A DNA stretch of 64,000 nt from assembly GCF_021134715.1 (NCBI RefSeq), contig NC_060019.1, forward strand, positions 992,001-1,056,000, written 5' to 3'. Below, in pieces: positions 37,088 through 48,517 of the stretch (position 1 is its first letter; each line of letters opens with the position of its first letter). Below the pieces are notes generated by a model. The model did not search any database, was not told the origin of the DNA, and saw only the letters and a program-made list of their open reading frames with translations. This DNA is from Daphnia pulex (taxonomy: Eukaryota; Arthropoda; Branchiopoda; Diplostraca; Daphniidae). The position numbers were made by a program, and so were the translations under genes.

Positions 37088-38811
37088 AACTCTTCCAACT
37101 GTACTGCTATACCGGACGACTAGAAATTCGAGTTTGTTATTATTATCATCATCCAAGTAAAAAATAATTAAATTTCATTTTTTTTCTGCGAAACAAAATT
37201 AAAAGGGAAAATAATTTTGACCTGATTAATTATTATTTACCTTCTATCCACTTAAAAATGAGATTGAATCATCATCAGTATTAAATATTCATTTTTTTCC
37301 GAACATTTTTTTTTTCTGATTAAATTAGTATTAAAAAATATATTTTTTTCCTTTTTACTGTACGAGATAATAATAATAATTCGGCCCGAAAATATTGGCC
37401 TATAATTTTTGTCTTAAAGAAAAGAAATTGTACCCGTTTCTTTTTTAATTTTATCCATCCGTAAACCCCCCGGCTATATTATTATTATTATAAATAATTT
37501 CTTTTTTTTTTTGTTGCGCAACAAAATCGTAAAAGACCCTGATGATGTACATAAATTGAAATATCCACCTCCATCCTCCCTTTTTTCTCCTGTAAATGAA
37601 ATTCAATCCGTCACTCAAAATGGTAGACGGACCGATCCATCGCCTGCAAAAAAAATTTAAAAAAATCTGTCCAGTCAATTAAGACTCCGAATTCAAACCA
37701 CAAAAATCGATCCAATATTTTTTAAATCTTTTTCTTTTCGTTGATGTACTTAACTTTTTTCGACAAGCCAGTGAAAATCGACACACACATTTTTTTTTTT
37801 AAATTGATAGCCATTACATTTTTATGGTACACAACTTGTGGGAGGAGTCAATAAAAGAGGATTCCTTTGTGTGTTGAGCCCCTCCCCTTTTTTGATATGA
37901 TGTCATTTCGATTGGGGGTATTTCAAAAATTTTCCCGCCTTTTTTTTTCAAAAACTGATCCATTTCCACATATCATTCATCCATCCATTTGAAAAAAATT
38001 CTTCATTTTCTGACCGGAAATGAATTAAGAAAATAGAAATTTGGTGATTCAAATTTAAGAGTCTCTCGAGCTGTCCGTGTTTTGTGTCCGTCTCTTTTTT
38101 GAGTGTTTCTATATTTGCGCGTCCCGTTTTGTTTTTCGTGCCTAGCTGTGTGTACTTTATGTGTGTGTATCATTTCGTTCAGTGTGTGTCTTCTTCCAGA
38201 ATGAAAGAGAGAGAGAAAGTAAACAACAAATCGATACGACGACGGAGTGCAGTTTGTCTATTTCAAATCATCAACCCGCACACTTTCATCATCTTCTTAG
38301 ATTTTTAAAATAATTTTTTGATAGGAACGACAGTAGTAGCGGGTTAGCCTATATTTTCAAGAGGGTCAAGGATGTGCTCTTGACATGTGTGTAACGCCAA
38401 AACAGAAACAGGAAGGGAAGGAAATTTGAATTTACGCGGGTCTGTGTGTGTCTAGTCGAATAATGGTGCCGGGGGGAGTCGTTTTAAATTTAAAAGTTTG
38501 GAAACTAGATCAACATTCCTCGACGATTCTTTTTCGGTAATAAACGTGCTTAGATTTCCAATCCGGTTCCAAAAAAAGGGGGGTGTGTACCGTAGAGAGT
38601 GGCCGAGGGGTGAGCCAACCCAAATGTGTCGGTGGACATTTGATAAATCGAACGAACGTGTAAATGAAAAATAAAACGCTCAAAAAATGAAAAAAAAAAT
38701 TGTTTTCTGGGCTGATTGAAATTCAAGTAGATCCGTGTGTACACACCGGTATACTCTAAAAAAAAAAGATCCTGGTGGTTGGTTGGTGGTGGTTTCCCCC
38801 CCTCCCACCAT
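37088..38811. other. Intergenic region after Wnt16
   Basis: The Wnt16 3' UTR and AT-rich intergenic DNA. I see no further gene. ORFs are short and lack splice-supported continuation. Confidence 0.5.
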
Positions 38812-38825
38812 GTTACCATGGTAAC
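38812..38825. promoter_or_regulatory. RFX X-box, perfect palindrome
   Basis: GTTACCATGGTAAC is a perfect match to the RFX X-box consensus (two GTTNCC half-sites around AT) and is fully palindromic. It lies 181 bp upstream of the start codon of the membrane-protein gene at 39006, the usual distance for X-boxes of ciliary genes in other animals. Confidence 0.55.
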
Positions 38826-39005
38826 GGCATGGACTTGTGTATATATACAACAGAGAAGAAAACGGGCGCCCACCAGCCAGAGAAAGGAAAAAAGAAGCCG
38901 AGGCGCCTGTCCGACCAGTCAGTGTCCGGCAGTGCTCCAGTGTTCCAGCACATGAAATCCAGTTTCCATCACACCAAATTTATTTTTTGGAAAAGAAATT
39001 TCGCC

Positions 39006-42000
39006 ATGAAATTATTTGACGTTTTGATCGTCGTCGCCATCTTCATCGCCGCAGGTTCACATTTTGATTTATTTTGATTTTTTGAAATATTTTTAACGGT
39101 TGAAACAAATTGGATATATTTTGGTTTGATTGCATTTTTGCCGGGGAGATTGATCGACTGCTAAATTTAGAGATCACTTTTTTTGGGGGTTGTGAATTCA
39201 ATTATTCTAATTTGGACGTTGCAATTTCACGCGTCAAATGCCAAACGTCAAAATATTCTTTTTTATAAAAATAACTTTATTTTTGTGTGCGCTGTCTGTT
39301 GCGTGTGTGTTTCTGATTAACGCTAGGAGGGCTTTTCTTTTCTTGTTGGGTTTGACCACTTGAAAGTGTTTTAAATTTGTGTGCAAAGCCACAGGACGTC
39401 CAGAGCTCTTGAGAATCAAATAGAAATGTTTTTCCAATTCTGAAAAAAAATGACAAGCTTTTTAAAAATGGACTACATGATTTGAATAATTTCAATGATA
39501 TAATCCAGGTGTGTTTTAATTGAAAGGAATTTTTCCAAGTCAAAGTGTAAAATAACACACATTTGAAAAAAAGGTGTATATTTTATATATTTTTGATGTA
39601 GTCCAGTTTTTGGTGGCGATTGTAGAGGGTTGACGTGCTCGACGCCCACTTGAGCCTCTCGTGTTACTTGTACAATCAACCCCGATCCTGTTTTTCTCTT
39701 AGGTTTTTTAGATTTGATGCCTGTGTTATTCGAGAGAGATATCCAATTTCCCGTTTTGCTTTGAAACATTTCTTTTATTTTATTTATTCTCTGGTTCGTT
39801 TTTCATCGCTGGCCACATTTCAGTTTTTAAATGGCCGCCGGGTATGGAATCTTAAAATATTAATTCGCCATTTTGGCGAATTGCGCTGATATAAACCCCC
39901 ATTGAGTCAAATCACGTAAAGTTGTTGTAACAATTTTTGGTTATGTGATACTACTGTGCTCAGGTTGTTTGGCTGCTGCTGCTCAGGATGTAACGGGAAG
40001 CGAGTCGCCGCCTTCCGAAGCGACTCCGGTGACGGAGGAGAATAACAGCAGTGCTGGAACAGAAACGGCATCAATCCAAACGCCGGGCGAACCGGATGAT
40101 ATCCAGGACGCCTCAACTGTTGCCAATCCACCGGCCGATGGCCAAGGAACCAATTCGACGACACCATCGAGTCCTCCTGGCCCAGTTACCGAAGGATCGA
40201 CCACTAACCAACAACCTGAGCCAACGGAGGTGGTCAGCCATCCACCCGTAAGTGAAACAACAACGATCCTGCCGGAGACAACAACAACAACAACAACTAC
40301 CAGCAGCACTGCGATTCCAACCACAAGTTCAAGCACGACCATTAGCTCAACGACGACGCCATTGATGTCGACGTCGAGCGTCGCCGGACCGATCCAAGTT
40401 GTTGATCAATCGACGGCGGGAAATTCAAACGATTCGACCAGCTCATCGACCGTTTCCACGACGGAAACGGTCACGACGAAGAGGCCGACGAGGACTACCA
40501 GAACGACGACTCAGAGGCGGTCGACCACGACGACGTCGCCTTACCACGAGTGCGTGACGTCGTCCACTTGCCTCGATCCCAACGCCCACTGCGTCAATTT
40601 GGGCGGCACCAACACCTGCGAGTGCCGGACGGGATTCCGCAAGAGCTCGCCCAACGGTAGTTGTCTGCTCATTGAATTACCATCGACAACAAAAACAACC
40701 ACAACAACACCTCCGCTGGAAAATGTCACCGAGGCCAGCTCGACCACTCAACACATCAACGTGACGACCTCGCCCGTTCAGAGCAGTTCAACCGAACCGC
40801 CAACAGCACCTGTACACCAAAAGGTACTGATTTTGGCCACTAGATGTCTCTCATGGATGTCAACAACATTTTACCTTTCAAACGTCGAATTTGTTCTCGT
40901 GTAACTTGAGAGGGCTTAAAAATCGTTGAAGCAATTGAGTTGTGGGTTTTCTAAGCACACACGGAAAACTCTTTTGTGTTGTTGTTGGCTAAATAACCGG
41001 ATTGAACTAAGCCGGGTTGACGTGTTTCTGCAAGACTTGATTCTTGTCGCTTTTCATTCTAAACCTTTCGGAATATTTCAGAGAGATGTTGTGCGACAAG
41101 CTTCGGATTTGAGCCAAGTAGAGAAAATGGACGTGGTTACTATTGGGCTTCAGCCAGCCACCAGTGTGGTTGAATGGGTATTGGAGCAAGATCTCACATT
41201 TCGCACAGCCATTGCCAGGATCTTGACGTCAACCAACTATTCAGTAAATCAACTCTTTAATTCATTCGCAGTTGGACCCACAGATAAATGACATTTCATT
41301 TCAGATACTTGAAGAATCGGAGACAACGAAAACTATCAATGTCACAGCAGATCAGGTTCTGTATGTGGCGCCTTCACCACAAATGACAGCAGAAGGCCTG
41401 CTTGTATCCTTCCTCGTTCTAGACAAAGAGAAAGTTACACCCAGGCACCATTCGTTCATCAGTAGCATTATTGCAAGGCACAAGAGAGAAATCAATTCTA
41501 CTGGTGATTCTTCAACTGGTTATCTACCTGCTGTATGGATCACCACGGCCATCCACAGCAGCCAACTATATTTGGAAACATCGGTATGTTAACTCGAATT
41601 TCATAAATTCTGTTTAACTCAAATTCCTAATAATGTGAGCTTTTAAACATTTCAATACAGCTCAACCAGACAGTTTCTTCCCTCTACGGCGGAGTCATTC
41701 CCTATCAGCTTTTGTCGCTCGAGCAGCTCGCCGCCGCATCGCTGTTTGAGCGTCGCCTGGACATCTTCATTCCGCTTATCTTGGTGGCCGCCCTCGGTTT
41801 CATGGCCCTGGCTGTCAGCTTAGTTTGCATCCGAGCCAAGACACGATCCACGGCCACCTGGGATCCTCCAGCCGGAGTGGTTTTCGGAAAGGTTTTTTTT
41901 CTTTGACATAAATTCACTTTTCGGCGGATTTAATTTTGAACCAAACATCTTTTTGTTTTTTTAAACCTGCAGACTAGTATCAAGCGAGAAAACAGAGAAG

Positions 42001-42206
42001 ATCCATTGGGTAGCACCAGCAATGCTGATTCAACCGGCCAACATTTGGCCACGGATGAGCAATGCCGCGATGGAGAGGAGGAGCTTGTGAAGAATTCGTC
42101 ACGTATCAATGCGGATGACGACGTTTGGGTCGTGCCTTACGAGGATGGCCCCCCTCAGGGTCAACCCGGTCACCTGAAAACCCAATACGAAGACACGAAG
42201 CTTTGA
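39006..42206 (+). CDS. Mucin-like, EGF-containing type I membrane protein
   Basis: Six exons: 39006-39054, 39964-40823, 41082-41243, 41305-41583, 41661-41891, 41973-42206; 1815 nt, 604 residues, phases consistent. A signal peptide (MKLFDVLIVVAIFIAAG, cleavage near LAAAAQ) precedes about 180 residues dominated by Thr, Ser and Pro, a likely heavily O-glycosylated stalk. Then comes one EGF-like module (six Cys, about 211-250), a second Thr-rich stretch, a folded-looking region with N-glycosylation sites and an RHKR furin-type site (about 415-418), one transmembrane helix (about 485-508) and a cytosolic tail of about 95 residues rich in acidic residues. An in-frame ATG at 38952 exists, but 39006 has the better context and gives a clean signal peptide. 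I do not recognise an orthologue; a cell-surface receptor or adhesion role is inference. Confidence 0.85.
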
Positions 42207-43178
42207 GCGACGTGACGTGACGATCGTTTTGTACCCAATGCTAACCGGTGTATTCCTTTTTATCAGACCAATCCCGGCAATATTTTTGTCAGTCGAGTCA
42301 TCAACAAAATGCCATACCAGTTTGTGTTTTTCCCCTTTTGAAAAGTTTTGAGAGTAGAGTCATTTTACAATTAGCTGTATAGAAACTTATTTAGTCTTAA
42401 AGATTTGCAAAAAAACATTTTTTTTGTTTCATTTTTCATTGCCCGTAGATCCATTTTTCTCTTTTTTTAATTTAATGTACAAATTACAAAAATTCCAGTT
42501 TCTGACCAATTTGAATCATTCAGCTCTACATTCCCACTTTCGTGTATATGGAACATTGGAGAATGCGTATGAATACACTGTGAAAAACGAATTCAAATTG
42601 TTAAAAAAGATGGAATACTTTGAACAAAGCGCCATTCGCGCGAATTTGGTCACCAGTGACATCTAGTGTAGCGAAATCGAACAAGCGAAGTTGAAAAAAC
42701 GCGCCGTTTTCAAAACCTAATACTGGGAATTTCAGATTAAAATGCAGTTGTATGATATAATATAATTAATCATTCTGTTTTTGAATTTTTTTATTTTTGA
42801 ATAGATTGTTAACTTACTATGAAGAAAAATATGTACATCAGAAAATTTAAAATTTTTTTATTTGCGTGAAAAGTTTTAGTCTTCACGTAAAAATATGAGA
42901 AAAAAATACGTGTCAGTGAAGAACAGAGAATTTTAGTTTGATAAGTTAGTTAATAAATTAAGTTACAAATCTGTTGCCGTTGTGATGACAATTAGCAAAT
43001 GGCAACCTGTCAGACTCAGAGTTAAGCGATGTCGTTAAGTTCCACCACAATTCTACACACTCTGTTTTAAGTCTTGGTGCTGAGCTGATACGTCTTGTCG
43101 ACGTTTTTTAAAATACGTTAACATTTGCAGATTCATTCCTATCCCATTTTACCTTCGATAATTACGTCAGATTTCCAG
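42207..43178. other. Intergenic region before the TOPORS-like gene
   Basis: Untranslated and intergenic AT-rich DNA. A small ORF at 42424-42666 looks spurious. The 3' UTR of the membrane-protein gene and the leader of the RING gene must lie here. Confidence 0.5.
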
Positions 43179-44896
43179 ATGGCTACTAGAGGTAAGCGAC
43201 TAATCATTCTATTATTAAAGCTTTTGACTCTGAGAATTTAATTTCATGAACATTTGTACTTTGTAGGCATCTCTGAAAATTCTTTCTCCTTGGACTCTTC
43301 TGTGTGCTTACCAGGGCAGGATTCCTGTGCCATATGTCTAGGAGTACCTAAAAATAAGTCATTTGCAAATAATTGCCTTCATGAATTTTGCTTCTTGTGC
43401 TTGCAGAAATGGTCCATGGTATGGAAACCAAATATTTAGTACTTCTATTTTTTGTTTAAATTATTTTTATTCTGTTCTAGGTGAGAGCTGAGTGTCCATT
43501 ATGCATGCAGCCTTTTAGTTCAATAATCCACACTGTGAAATCAGATTGTGAGTACTATGAGCATGTAATTCAAAGACCAGGCCAGTCTGTTTCAAGAGTA
43601 GGCCCACAAGAAATGATCGCCATACGTCTTGTTGCTCCTCAACAGCAGACAGCCATTCAAGATCGTCCAACAGCGTCAGTTTCTCGTGATAATGCTCTTA
43701 CATCTCAGGACATTCATTCAAGGGTTAATGTGGCAGTAGAGAAGCAATCTGTTGCCCAAAATCAAATGACAGCTCCTAGTGTTGCTCTGCCAACTCAGCA
43801 AGTTATTGCAACTCTACAACAAGTTACTGCAACTCAACAACATTCTGCAATTCAACAACAAGTTACTGCAGCTCAAATTTATCTAGAAGCTCAGGAGACT
43901 CTACTACCACGCAAAGCAGAAACTGTCCATCAGTACTCACTTAGATCAAAGACTCGCAGAGAAAGCATCCCAAATGTGGCTTCTAATGTAAACCAGTTTT
44001 TTCATTCTTTTGTATTTAACAGAAAGTTTAATTTGACAAAATTTTTCATTTAGGTTAATGAATTCTGCCCTTTGAATTCCTCGATTCCTCAGCGTCCTTG
44101 TAGTCTCCAACTAAGTCAAGTTACTGCCACCCCAGTCGACCAATCGCAGTGGTGGCATCGTTTGGTTTGTGAGGGCATGCGGAATCTAATGGTCCAGGAA
44201 ATGGTGCAGGCAATAATTCCCGATCCAAGTTTCATGAATCAGAATGAAATGGAAACCGTTTGCGGATACGCACGCAAATTTGAAACTGATTTGTACAAGA
44301 CGGCAAATTCTAAACAGCAGTACACTTTACTTCATTCTACCAAGATCAACGAGTTCCGCACAGATATGGACCAGAAACAAAAAAGGGCATTTATTCAGCG
44401 TATTCTGTCATCATCCAAGTTTTTGGCGTTGGACTTGGAGCGTCCACTAGATCTCAGTAATCCCCGTAGCACTAAAGTAAGCTGAGAATTTGGTTTTTGC
44501 TTTTTAACATGCCAAGACTAATTTTTTTTTTCTTCTTCTTTATTCTATTTTTTTTTCAGGCTGTTCTTATAAATCTAAATGCCACAGGTGCCAAAGAACA
44601 TCTTCAAATAGTCGATGAAAAGGAAGAAGAAGATGAGGAATGCAACAACCCGAGTTTGTTCACTGGAAGCGATGTAAGTTGCTCTTGACTTGATTTAAAG
44701 TTGTGATTCAATCGTGAAAATTCTTTACTGACAGGGAAGCGGACGCAACGGAAGTTCAATGGTAGAAAATACAGATGGTATCCAACACACCGGTCAGGTA
44801 TCATTTGTTGATGATAGTGAAGAAGTCGTTATTTTGGAAATGGATCCTAAACCCCTACCTGAACTTATAATTTTATCCGATTCGGACGATGAGTAG
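43179..44896 (+). CDS. topors: TOPORS-like RING-type E3 ubiquitin/SUMO ligase
   Basis: Six exons: 43179-43191, 43267-43418, 43481-43987, 44054-44476, 44560-44673, 44735-44896; 1371 nt, 456 residues, phases consistent. Near the N-terminus is a C3HC4 RING finger with ligands C25, C28, C41, H43, C46, C49, C60, C63, followed by the TOPORS-type CPLC.QPF.SI.H.V extension. A Gln/Thr-rich segment (about 130-190) and a conserved-looking helical domain follow (WWHRLVCEGMRNLM...). The extreme C-terminus, ELIILSDSDDE, is a textbook SUMO-interacting motif (hydrophobic core plus acidic tail). TOPORS acts in the nucleus as a dual ubiquitin/SUMO ligase. This protein is shorter than the human one and lacks its long Arg/Ser region, so it could be a lineage-specific relative. 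Confidence 0.87.
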
Positions 44897-46252
44897 AAAA
44901 TCATAATTTATTTTAGCGTGTTTAAATGTCAGCTTACTTATTTTAAAATCTAATGTGATTTGTTTGTTTTTCTTTTAATTTCTTCATTCGAAAATTCATG
45001 TTTTGCGAAAATTTTTATTTATCTGAACTGAAATGCAAAAACTACAAAAGAATAAATCATATTGAAATAGTGCCGGAGTGCCTTTCTCCTGTTGTAGATG
45101 AACTGCAATAAGGGTGTTCGAAATTCATGCAGTAGTAGATCAAGTGTGATGCTGTACATAGCTGTTTAAGAAAACACGGGCAAGGTAATTTAATCAACTA
45201 AACTTTTAAGTCCTTAACGAAAAGGATACTTGTCGTTTGTTGAATTAATATATTGTAATTTTTTTTAATTTTCCAAACTTTTGTAGGTCATATGCTATTT
45301 TGATTTTATAAATGGAAAAAAGAATCACAGAGCCCTTCGCAGTTCTCTTATAGCCAACATTCTGAAAATGGTCGAAATAGGCAGTTTGCATGACCCTAAT
45401 GTCACAATGGAATCGGTGATCGGCAGACTTCACGTGACTTCGACGGTGCACGTGAACGGAGCAAACATGTGAGCATCTCCCAATTTAAACTCAATTTTGC
45501 CTTCTGCTGCGCAGTGCATTTGACAAAACGTTCTGCGCAATTTGTCGCTGTAAACTTAAGTGGCCTGACATTTAATTGTATTTATACGCGTGATTGTGTT
45601 CTGCCAAGCCGCCAACAGGCAAGTCAAAAGTGCAGCATGCGATTCAATTGCTTCTTATGGGTTTTCGAGTTTTCCATTCACAAGTCAACGTCAACACATA
45701 GTTGTACAATCATGTGCTATTTTGTATTTTTTTAAAAGTCGTTTTGAAGAAAGTTCAACAGGATTTTTACTTTTTACTTTTTCTTTTCAGTATTTCGCAT
45801 AACACGTAAAATTTAATTGTATCTTACTATCCATACATTAATTTTGAAGAGGAAATTTTGGAAGAGGTCATTTTGAATCAATCCCGCCAAAAGTGTCTCT
45901 CCCGCGGAGAGAAACTTGATTAGGAATAGAAAAAAGATTAGTCAAACTTTTTACAGTCAGGGAACGATATTAAACAAACTGCTTGGATTAATGGGACGTC
46001 CTGGTGACTTTGTGTGTTGTTCCTTATCGTCTCGATTTGTTCGGAAAGTGAAAAAGTGGGGCCGGAGCGGTGTCAATCTTCGCTCACCTTTGTCATCGAT
46101 AGTTAACAATTTGATAACCACACTTTCTTGTGTCAGTCTTTCGATGTTATTTTTGGTTGATTTGATTTTTAAATTAGTGAATGTTACAGAATACTTTGAC
46201 TTATTTTACTCTTTCAGTCAATTGTAGGATTGGTATAAACATTTCTATCTAC
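44897..46252. other. Intergenic region left of the inverted repeat
   Basis: 3' UTR of the RING gene (AATAAA near 45050), then DNA without a convincing gene. At 45844-45904 a stretch around CATTTTGAATCAATCCCGCC repeats, in direct orientation, sequence at 46685-46734 inside the BTB-family remnant. The transposed or duplicated piece therefore reached just outside the visible arm. Confidence 0.5.
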
Positions 46253-46529
46253 TTGAGATATTCATTCCTTTTTATTTGAGTATTTTAAATTTATCCATTC
46301 CTGTATATTAGATCTACCATCTACCTATATTAGATTTACACCTGCACAGAGGTCTCTACTGTTTAATTTTAAACCGTTAAATATTTGGCAAAAATGTTAA
46401 ATCAAGAAGAAATCGAAATTTGAGCAACACCAAGTTATGGGCCGACAGTGCCAGTCAAAGTGCGAACTTGTCAGACTCGATTTCGAGTGAAACATTCAAC
46501 AGTTTGGCCTTCCTGGAATCACCTGAGAG

Positions 46530-47196
46530 GTGATGGAGTTATTCCTTGTCGTTGTTCAGTTTCTCGGCCGAGGAAATCCCCAATTTCAAATGGAAATTGG
46601 GTCTCTTGGACGATGGCCACACCTTGAAAATCAATTTGTGTACGAACGTCGTAGGCGGCACCAGCCGACCCGGTTCGAGCGGAAGAGGCCATTTTGAATC
46701 AATCCCGCCAAAAGTGTCTCTCCCGCGTTCACATTGTGCCCGTCAACTCATCGGCCTACGTAGTTTTCCGAGTTTTCCCGTTAACAAACAACAAATTCTG
46801 GATTCCGGCTCCCTCCAAGAAATGGATAAGAGTCTCTATGCTTTATTTACACCGGACGGTTGTCCTTGGCAACGCTGGATCAGATGATAGCGATCGGTCT
46901 TTTTGCGCCTTTTTGTGGCGGCCGATAGATTATTTGCTGGGGCAGTTAAAAACCGTGTGAAAATTTTATTGTTTGTTGAATGTCTGCTGCAAATTGTGTC
47001 GAATTGTTTGTACTCCCCGATATATAACCATCCGGCGGAGCATTTGAAAACGTTGGCCGTCCATCATTTCCGGCGCTTTTCGACCGAAGTCTTGGCAACT
47101 GACGACTGGATGGCAGCGAAAAGAATTAATTATAGTTTGTTTAAAATATTGACGTTGTTATTCGCTCTGACCGCCTATAACAATTTGCCTTTCTGA
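46530..47196 (+). pseudogene. MATH/BTB (SPOP-like) gene remnant, left copy
   Basis: The 3' part (46903-47196) encodes AADRLF..AVKNRVK and then AEHLKTLAVHHFRRFSTEVL followed by DDW, which resembles the BTB-to-BACK tail of SPOP and TDPOZ proteins (AD.LKTQAV.FI..H.T.VL.T.GW). The 5' part (46546-46887) is in another frame and resembles no clear domain, so the reading frame is broken. It lacks most of a BTB domain. SPOP-like proteins are substrate adaptors for Cullin-3 ligases; this copy is unlikely to be active. Confidence 0.5.
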
Positions 47197-47474
47197 TTAA
47201 GAAAGGGTTGTGTGATGGATATAATTTTGTCGTTGCCGTTATTGTTCTGTTGTATCGGCATATTGTTAGTAATAAAAAAACAAGACACATTGGTTTTATG
47301 GATTTTATGAATTTTATTGATCTGTACAGTCATGCAATATGACGCTTTGAAAAAAAAAAGAAAAAAAATGAAAAAAAAAATGAAAAAAAAAAAAAAAAAA
47401 TGCAAATTTTCCAAAACTGAAATTAAGCCAATCCTCTTCAAATCCAACCCCATATTACTCCCCCAAAGCAAGAA

Positions 47475-48137
47475 TTAAAGCCGACGAAGAGGTGTTATTT
47501 TTCGCCGTGAGTTCAAAACTGACCTGAGGTCCTGCTGAACTCCCTCGACTTTTTCTTTTCGCTTTAAATCCAGAAGGGACCTGAGATCTCCACCCTCCCC
47601 AGCAGTCACGTTCGGTTTGGACCCAATTCCCGTCAATTCCACGATCCGGCCGCGGTCGGACAAGTTCACGACCAATAAATTCTTCAAACGGTTTCCGCGA
47701 TCGGGTTGACGGGTCTGGTGTCCTTTTCGGTTGCTGCCAGTTGGTAAGGTCTTGAATCGGTTGGTGTTCCGGACGGACAGGTGCTGATTCGGTTCGGGAT
47801 TAGTAGCGATGCGACGTTGGCGATTGTTCGATTTGTCTCGTGGCAAGTTACGCCCAATCTCCTCGACGTCTTCATCAACTTCCATTCCGTTACCTTTCAA
47901 GAGGGGACTGACACCTTCGTCCATTTTCGGGAGTTTGTTGGATCTTTTGAGACGAATCTTCTCTCCAACATTACGCAGCCCAACAACATTTAACTCGGAG
48001 GATGTTTTGACCAAACGAATTCGTTGTGGTTTGCGGTGTCGAATATCATCATCCTCGTACTCACAGGTGCGCTTTCGCTTCTCAGACTCAGACAAAGAAA
48101 GACATTTAAAGAGAAAACAGAGATCTGCCATTTTCAA
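47475..48137 (-). CDS. Basic 220-residue protein, unknown function, left copy
   Basis: A single-exon ORF beginning MKMADLCFLF; the second ATG (MADL) is an equally good start. The product is Arg/Lys-rich, with acidic patches (EYEDDD, MEVDEDVEE) and many Asn/Arg. The C-terminus repeats a motif: DLRSLLDLKRK, then DLRSVLNSRRK. That composition suggests a nuclear or RNA-binding protein (inference); I do not recognise a family. It is divergently placed to the 48518 transcript with about 380 bp between, containing GGGGCGTGGCC, so the two may share a promoter. The frame is intact in both arms. Confidence 0.5.
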   Translation of the reverse strand: MKMADLCFLFKCLSLSESEKRKRTCEYEDDDIRHRKPQRIRLVKTSSELNVVGLRNVGEKIRLKRSNKLPKMDEGVSPLLKGNGMEVDEDVEEIGRNLPRDKSNNRQRRIATNPEPNQHLSVRNTNRFKTLPTGSNRKGHQTRQPDRGNRLKNLLVVNLSDRGRIVELTGIGSKPNVTAGEGGDLRSLLDLKRKEKVEGVQQDLRSVLNSRRKITPLRRL

Positions 48138-48517
48138 ATTTTAGTTTTGCAAACTGAAATTACTTTGTTTCAAACGGGCTTTCCTTTTATTTGCCTTGGC
48201 ACTGCAGCCGTCGTTCGCAAAATGAATTTCCTCTCATTTTTCAAGTTTTATTAATTTAATTTCGATTTGAATAATTTTAAATCATAATATAATTAAAGTT
48301 TATATTTTTACCAATCTATTTCAACAATATTCAAGTCAATAAGTTTTTTAAAGATGTTATATTTTAAATAAAAAGTTAAAAACGACTCCGATGTGACGTT
48401 AAGGGGCGTGGCCTATTTTAAATGGCGACAGTGTTTGTTGTGTCTTCAGCTTTTTACGTCTTACGTGTCGTCTTTGTGTGTCTTCCTCAACTTTTTTCAA
48501 TCGTTAATAGATTCAAA

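Noticed and set aside
45245..45802. Short ORFs between the TOPORS-like gene and the inverted repeat
   Set aside because: They overlap on both strands, show no domain similarity and have no convincing splice sites.
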